Shown here one piece after another: positions 63,159 to 64,000 of a stretch of 64,000 bases of DNA. The position numbers and the translations under genes are program-made. Numbering within the stretch: the first letter of the stretch is position 1; each line of letters opens with the position of its first letter. Under the pieces are notes generated by a model. It was not told the DNA's origin. It ran no database searches and saw only the letters and a program-made list of their open reading frames with translations. The stretch covers positions 186,001 to 250,000 of the forward strand of contig JAKNSD010000055.1 in NCBI GenBank assembly GCA_023525715.1, given 5' to 3'. This DNA is from Cichorium intybus. Its lineage: Eukaryota > Streptophyta > Magnoliopsida > Asterales > Asteraceae.

Positions 63159-64000
63159 GGGTTACACGACAAATTGTTAAAAATAACCGAAAAATATCAT
63201 TAAAAAATTCAAAATTTAAGGAGTTTCTCATGAACCCAAGTACACCAAAAATGTTTAAAATGATCACAAAGTGTAATTATAGGTAATTTATAAATCTTAC
63301 AAAAATTCAAAAATTATGATTTTTTAATGTACCAGGGTACACGACAAATTGTTCAAATCTCATTAAAAATTTCAAAAAAGTTTCTCATCAACCCAAGTAC
63401 ACCAGGTACACCAGAAATGTTTAAAATGATCACAAAGTGTAATTATAGATAATTTATGAATTTTACAAAAATTCAAAAATTATGATTTTTTCATGTACCC
63501 GGGAACACGACAAATTGTCAAAAATGACAGAAAAATATCATTAACAAATTCAAAATTTAAGCAGTTTCTCATGAACCCAGGTACACGAGGAATGTTTAAA
63601 ATGATCACAAAGTGTAATTATAGGTAATTTTTGAATTTTACAACAATTCAAAATTTAAGAATTTTTCATGTACCGGGGTACACGACAAATTGTTAAAAAT
63701 AACAGAAAAAATATCAATAAAAAATTCAAAATTTAAGGAGTTTCTCATAACCTAGGTACACCATAAATGTTTAAAATGATCACAACGTGTAATTATAGGT
63801 ACTTTTTGAATTTTACAAAAATTGAAAAATTAAGAATTTTTCATGTACCGGGGTACACGATAAATTGTTAAAAATAACAGAAAAATATCATTAAAAAATT
63901 CAAAATTTAAGGAGTTTCTCATGAACCCAGGTACACCAGAAATGGTTAAAATGATCACAAAGTGTAATTATAGGTAATTTTTGAATTTTACAAAAATTCA
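63159..64000 (+). repeat. Decayed monomers and start of next segment
   Basis: Monomers start at 63159, 63335, 63501, 63676 and 63851; the last is cut by the window edge. Those at 63335 and 63501 are strongly divergent. The first (166 bp) has gttcaaatctcatt, a shortened ttcaaaaaagtttc core, and a 9-bp tandem duplication, gtacaccag at 63397-63405 and 63406-63414. The second has gggaacacg, gtcaaaaatgacag, ttaagcag and acacgaggaatg. Both 63159 and 63335 end with attatgattttt. From 63676 the monomers are ordinary again (an O-like one with caataaaaaattc and cataacctagg). Confidence 0.87.

Larger units (their letters stand above)
1..64000 (+). repeat. Satellite DNA array, ~175-bp monomer, head to tail
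   Basis: The GTACCGGGGTACACGAC motif recurs about every 175 bp from the first base to the last, always on the same strand; successive starts at 1, 176, 351, 526, 701, 877, 1053, 1229 and 1405 show 175- and 176-bp spacing. That gives about 365 monomers. No inversion, mobile-element insertion or non-satellite stretch interrupts it. A typical 176-bp monomer counts 79 A, 54 T and 43 G+C, so it is about 24% GC with more A than T on the + strand. Length differences come mainly from A-run length near monomer position 42-48. Long AT-rich arrays with nucleosome-scale monomers and higher-order structure are typical of eukaryotic centromeric or pericentromeric satellites; placement at a centromere is inference. 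I do not recognise the family by name. The array runs past both window edges. Confidence 0.98.

Noticed and set aside
63335..63500. Boundary to unique flanking DNA
   Set aside because: Although strongly diverged, the stretch aligns along its length to the monomer, and ordinary monomers resume at 63676, so the array does not end here.
1..64000. CRISPR array
   Set aside because: The repeats abut with no unique spacers, the unit is about 175 bp, and no cas-like genes are present.
1..64000. Promoters, terminators, poly(A) signals and RNA genes
   Set aside because: TATA-like, AATAAA and hairpin-like strings are expected everywhere in 24% GC repetitive DNA. None is attached to a gene, and no tRNA or rRNA signature was seen.

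Overview
The whole window is one uninterrupted satellite DNA array. A monomer of about 175 bp (mostly 174-176 bp, about 24% GC) is repeated head to tail in one orientation roughly 365 times. I see no genuine gene, rRNA, tRNA, transposon, CRISPR array, telomere repeat or unique DNA. The monomer length, high AT content, higher-order structure and local homogenisation point to a eukaryotic chromosome, with centromeric or pericentromeric heterochromatin the likeliest setting. The sequence alone does not identify the species or show that it is centromeric. Monomers are counted here from the GGGTACAC motif (monomer position 1), which follows GTACCG.

Monomers fall into recurring types recognised by shared variants. 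P: ggttaaaatgatcgc plus aggtaaattttg, usually opening gtacatgac. B: ggttcaccagaaatg. C: ends tcatctaccgg. D: ccataaatg, following C. E: cctagg plus gacttttac. F: cctagg plus gaattttac...attc. G: attaaatattc plus ccataaatattt. H: atttcatt plus cactataaatg. I: gactttttc. J: tattattaaatattc. K: ggttaaaatgatcac plus attaataat. L: attggtaaa or attgataaa plus cataacctagg. M: gggttacac with one A missing. N: caataaaaaattc plus ctcaagaaccc. O: aacaataaaaaattc plus cataacctagg. R: gaagctagg. S: gaactcagg. T: gggatacacgacagattg. The commonest order is P-B-C-D-E-F-G-H-I-F-J-K-L-M-N-O, a 16-monomer higher-order repeat (HOR) of 2804-2805 bp. It is complete at 7009-9812, 47562-50366 and 54220-57023, and has one extra dimer at 3856-7008.

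Layout: 1-3855 shortened HOR derivatives; 3856-9812 canonical 16-mer; 9813-14898 variant HOR with R, S and T monomers; 14899-18935 a distinct, more divergent monomer subfamily; 18936-24432 that subfamily interleaved with E/F monomers; 24433-29347 a 10-monomer HOR of exactly 1755 bp; 29348-46686 locally rearranged HORs with 4-, 7-, 9-, 13-, 14- and 16-monomer periods; 46687-57724 two 4.38-kb blocks at about 6.66-kb offset carrying the canonical HOR; 57024-61229 six near-identical 701-bp tetramers; 61230-64000 mixed monomers ending in a patch of decayed ones.

The monomer has internal structure. It looks like a fused pair of related half-units. Many copies contain a perfect 15-bp inverted repeat around a 3-nt spacer, and a second short dyad (GTACC-GG-GGTAC) sits at the monomer junction. 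The short open frames are translations of the repeat and are not annotated as genes.
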